From NCBI GenBank assembly GCA_910583615.1, contig CAJTXP010000019.1, positions 9,741 through 73,740 on the forward strand: DNA of 64,000 nt, read 5' to 3'. The notes under the pieces are model-generated. The model searched no databases, was not told the DNA's origin, and saw only the letters and a program-made list of their open reading frames with translations. This DNA is from an uncultured Lachnospiraceae bacterium. Its GTDB lineage: Bacteria; Bacillota; Clostridia; Lachnospirales; Lachnospiraceae. Shown in pieces: positions 61,877 to 64,000 of the stretch. The position numbers and the translations under genes were made by a program. Each line of letters starts with the position of its first letter. Positions within the stretch are counted from its first letter, which is position 1.

Positions 61877-62686
61877 TTACTGAAGCAGGCTCAGGATGCT
61901 CTGCGGTACAGAGTTTGCCTGTGCCAGCATGGACTGAGATGCCTGCAGAAGAATGTTGTTCTTCGTGAATGCAGTAATCTCATCTGCCATATCGGTATCA
62001 CGGATACGGCTCTCTGCATCAGTAATGTTCTCAGAAGTAACCTTCAGGTTGTTAACGGTATGCTCAATTCTGTTCTGTGCAGCACCGAGAGCAGCACGGA
62101 ACGAAGATACGCAGTCGATTGCACTCTTAATACTGTCGATTGCAGCATTAGCGCCACTCTGGCTGGATACGTTTACACTACTGATAGAGATACCGGAACG
62201 AGTCATATCCTGACCCTTAACAGTGATTGTCTCTGCTGCGGACGGACCAATCTGGAAGGACATTGTATCGCCACCGCTCAGAGAATAGATATCGTTGAAG
62301 TTCGTAGCACTTGCAATACGATCGATCTCATCCATCAGACGGCTAACTTCCTGCTGCAGGTTTCCTCTTGCTACAGTGTTGTAGGTACCATTCGCGGACT
62401 GGCTTGCCAGAGTCGTCAGACGCTGAAGCATAGCGTGTGTCTCAGTCAGAGCACCCTCATTCGTCTTAATCAGACCGATTGCATCATTTGCGTTGTTGAT
62501 TGCCTGATTCAGACCATTGATCTGAGATCTCATGGACTCGGAAATTGCAAGACCTGCTGCATCATCGCCTGCACGGTTGATCTTATAACCGGAAGACAGT
62601 TTCTCAAGGTTCTTGCTTAAAGCGCTCTGGTTTGTACCTAAATTTCTGTAAGAATTGATTGCTGCTATGTTGTGCTGAATAATCAT
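61877..62686 (-). CDS. Flagellin 1
   Basis: Filament subunit of 269 residues: MIIQHNIAAINSYRNLGTNQ and LSSGYKINRAGDDAAGLAIS at the N-terminus (D0/D1), and IRDTDMADEITAFTKNNILL with the C-terminal LSLLQ helix. The short central region (about 140-190) shows that the outer D2/D3 domains are missing, as in many Clostridia. LQRLTTLASQSANGTYN is at the site where TLR5 binds flagellins. It keeps the Arg but has Thr instead of the usual Glu. GGAGGAAAATTTT precedes the ATG. One Cys in the D1 region (IDCVSSF) is unusual. Probably the main filament protein, as its own strong sigma-28 promoter suggests. Confidence 0.96.
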   Translation of the reverse strand: MIIQHNIAAINSYRNLGTNQSALSKNLEKLSSGYKINRAGDDAAGLAISESMRSQINGLNQAINNANDAIGLIKTNEGALTETHAMLQRLTTLASQSANGTYNTVARGNLQQEVSRLMDEIDRIASATNFNDIYSLSGGDTMSFQIGPSAAETITVKGQDMTRSGISISSVNVSSQSGANAAIDSIKSAIDCVSSFRAALGAAQNRIEHTVNNLKVTSENITDAESRIRDTDMADEITAFTKNNILLQASQSMLAQANSVPQSILSLLQ

Positions 62687-62723
62687 AAAATTTTCCTCCT
62701 GTTATTTATGATTGCTGTTACCG

Positions 62724-62746
62724 GGAACTTCCCTGTCCCTGGTTCC
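62724..62746 (-). promoter_or_regulatory. Candidate CsrA-binding hairpin in the flagellin 1 leader
   Basis: Minus-strand GGAAC and GTTCC pair around CAGGGACAGGGAA, exposing two AGGGA motifs in the loop, the core of CsrA targets. A third GGA lies in the ribosome site about 35 bases later (AGGAGGAAAA). CsrA is encoded in this window. Binding is inferred, not shown. Confidence 0.5.
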
Positions 62747-62814
62747 TTCCCGAAGAGGGCCCTACCTCGGAAAGTTCTGTAAAGTTTATATGTTATTTTG
62801 CTTTACATTCTTAC

Positions 62815-62841
62815 TTATCGGCTTTTTTCCGGAAAACTTAA
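62815..62841 (-). promoter_or_regulatory. Sigma-28 promoter of flagellin 1
   Basis: TTAA (62841-62838), a 15-base spacer and GCCGATAA (62822-62815) on the minus strand. The -10 is a perfect match to the flagellar consensus. The -35 lies in one arm of an inverted repeat (62831-62862, GGAAAACTT/AAGTTTTCC). Confidence 0.82.
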
Positions 62842-62862
62842 GCTGTTTTTTTAAAGTTTTCC
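62831..62862 (-). repeat. 9-bp inverted repeat overlapping the flagellin 1 promoter
   Basis: GGAAAACTT and AAGTTTTCC, separated by 14 bases, lie just after the flagellin 2 stop. One arm covers the -35 box of the next promoter. It is either a weak terminator for flagellin 2 or an operator-like site. Confidence 0.5.
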
Positions 62863-62871
62863 ATTTTTCTG

Positions 62872-63720
62872 TTATTGAAGAAGACTTAAAACCGACTGAA
62901 CAATGGAGTTCGCCTGAGCATTCATGGCATTTGCCGACTGCAGTATAATGTTCTCTTTTGTAAAATACGTATACTCCTGTGCCATATCCGTATCCCGGAT
63001 CTGACTCTCTGCAGCCGTGATATTCTCATTCTCCACACTCAGATTCGCATAGGCGTGCTGCATACGGTTCCCGGCTGCTCCAAACGCTGCACGAACATCC
63101 GCCACCGCCTCAATGGCAACGTTAATTGTATCCACAGCAGCATTTGCATCCGCCTGCGTTGTAAAATCAGTACTGTCCAGAAGCAGTGCCTTACTGCTCA
63201 TATAATAACGTTCTACTGCCAGTGTCTCTTCTGCAGTCGGTCCGATCTGAAGGTCGATACTGTCCTTCAGTTCCGGCGGCGTGAAACCCGGCGGCAGATT
63301 GTCACTGGCATCGAACAGCGGAATATCATCGAAGTTCGATGCCTGTGTGATCCGGTCGATCTCGTCCAGAAGCCGCACACGTTCCTGATCCAGATTCCCT
63401 CTTGCGACCGTGTTATATGTGCCGTTCGCTGATTCATTTGCCAGCGTCTGCAGCCTCTGCAGCATCGCATGAACCTCAGTCAGTGCACCATCCCCGGTAT
63501 TCGTCATACTGATACCATCATTGCAGTTTCTGAGAGACTGCTCAAGCCCCTCCATCTGGCATCTCATCTTTTCCGACAAAGCAAGCCCTGCAGCATCATC
63601 ACCGGCACGGTTGATACGATATCCTGAAGAAAGCTTTTCCAGATTCTTTCTCAGCTTTCCTTCCGAGATTCCTTTATTCCTAGTGGCATTAATACCTGGT
63701 ATATTATGCTGTATTATCAT
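62872..63720 (-). CDS. Flagellin 2
   Basis: A second flagellin, 282 residues, about half identical to flagellin 1 by eye. N-terminus MIIQHNIPGINATRNKGISE with LSSGYRINRAGDDAAGLALS; C-terminus IRDTDMAQEYTYFTKENIIL and SVLSLLQ. The centre is longer by a proline-rich insert (LPPGFTPPELKDS). Two cysteines occur in the N-terminal D0/D1 region (MRCQMEG and LRNCNDG), which is rare in flagellins. The TLR5 area reads LQRLQTLANESANGTYN. GGAAGGTGG precedes the ATG. It has a weaker sigma-28 promoter than flagellin 1. It may be a minor subunit for hook-proximal or special filament parts. Confidence 0.95.
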   Translation of the reverse strand: MIIQHNIPGINATRNKGISEGKLRKNLEKLSSGYRINRAGDDAAGLALSEKMRCQMEGLEQSLRNCNDGISMTNTGDGALTEVHAMLQRLQTLANESANGTYNTVARGNLDQERVRLLDEIDRITQASNFDDIPLFDASDNLPPGFTPPELKDSIDLQIGPTAEETLAVERYYMSSKALLLDSTDFTTQADANAAVDTINVAIEAVADVRAAFGAAGNRMQHAYANLSVENENITAAESQIRDTDMAQEYTYFTKENIILQSANAMNAQANSIVQSVLSLLQ

Positions 63721-63812
63721 ATTCTTCTACCACCTTCCATTATAGTACTCATCTGTACCGGCTTCTCTGCCGGAAACAGAATGATATCATTCATATCACG
63801 TTGCTAATTATT

Positions 63813-63840
63813 ATATCGGCCGAAAAAATGAATGTGATAA
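63813..63840 (-). promoter_or_regulatory. Sigma-28-like promoter of flagellin 2
   Basis: GCCGATAT (63820-63813, minus strand) with TTAT 16 bases upstream. It lies about 90 bases before the ATG. From 63841 to the window end no gene or clear regulatory element was seen. Confidence 0.65.
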
Positions 63841-64000
63841 GGGCAGATGATTATTTTTATTATAATTTCCTGCATATTTTATCTGTGTCTGTCACATATC
63901 TTCTGCAAACCTCAAGTACTGCATATCTGGAATACTGCTTCCAAAGTGTAGCCCAGCAAATTAAAGTTCCTGTCTCCCGCACAAAAACGTCAAATTAAAA

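Noticed and set aside
63801..63998. 65-codon plus-strand frame at the right edge
   Set aside because: It overlaps the flagellin 2 promoter, has no ribosome site and has no recognisable motif; the AT-rich stretch is better called non-coding.

Overview
The window looks like the chromosome of an anaerobic, flagellated Firmicute, most likely a Lachnospiraceae-type Clostridium. This rests on an anaerobic (cbi-type) cobalamin pathway with CbiD, CbiG, CbiH and CbiF, a HemC-CobA-HemD fusion, GGAGG-type ribosome sites throughout, a Bacillus/Clostridia-style flgM-flgN-flgK-flgL-yviE-fliW-csrA operon, and sigma-28 promoters with GCCGATAA/GCCGATAT -10 boxes. The genus cannot be fixed from the sequence. 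No rRNA, tRNA, CRISPR array or insertion sequence was recognised.

Region 1 (1-22391, all minus strand) is one long cobalamin operon. It starts from a vegetative promoter (TTGACG-N17-TATGCT), passes through an adenosylcobalamin riboswitch (22345-22171) and a candidate attenuator hairpin, then reads cbiF, hemA, cbiH, hemC-cobA-hemD, a DUF2971 gene, cobD, a DUF2262 gene, a 1703-residue DUF4132/DUF7737-type gene, cbiP, cbiC, a DUF6881 gene, a RhuM-Fic gene, cobT, cbiD, cbiG and a cbiJ-cbiE-cbiT fusion that leaves the window. Tetrapyrrole supply from glutamyl-tRNA to precorrin-2, most corrin-ring steps, and lower-ligand and aminopropanol-arm functions are covered. Five genes with no known B12 role are embedded co-directionally, several with overlapping or few-base junctions.

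Region 2 (22419-24447) holds a membrane-anchored C39-like peptidase and, convergent to it, three decayed fragments of AAA-ATPase genes of the AAA-ATPase_like/DUF1703 kind.

Region 3 (24528-42724) is flagellar. A minus block has a FliK-like protein, a free FlhB C-terminal-like protein, a lytic transglycosylase, a PilZ protein, a GT2 glycosyltransferase and a separately promoted small FliD-like protein. The plus-strand operon flgM to csrA follows, then a minus block of fliD (900 residues), two tandem fliS, a small FliT-like coiled-coil protein and a nucleotidyltransferase-like gene. A plus-strand ParA-like ATPase/ComFB pair closes the region.

Region 4 (42764-63840, minus strand) is a probable flagellin glycosylation island. 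Two sigma-28-dependent flagellin genes are followed by thirteen tandem glycosyltransferase genes (seven CgeB/DUF3880-like, six GT2), then LicD, FkbM methyltransferase and GT11-like genes. The array shows a repeating GT2-GT2-CgeB-CgeB module, neighbours look most alike, and all seven CgeB genes share a nearly constant C-terminus. I infer that the enzymes build a variable glycan on flagellin; substrate and product are unknown. FliW/CsrA, FliS, FlgM, PilZ and ComFB proteins suggest coupled control of flagellin synthesis, export and possibly glycosylation.
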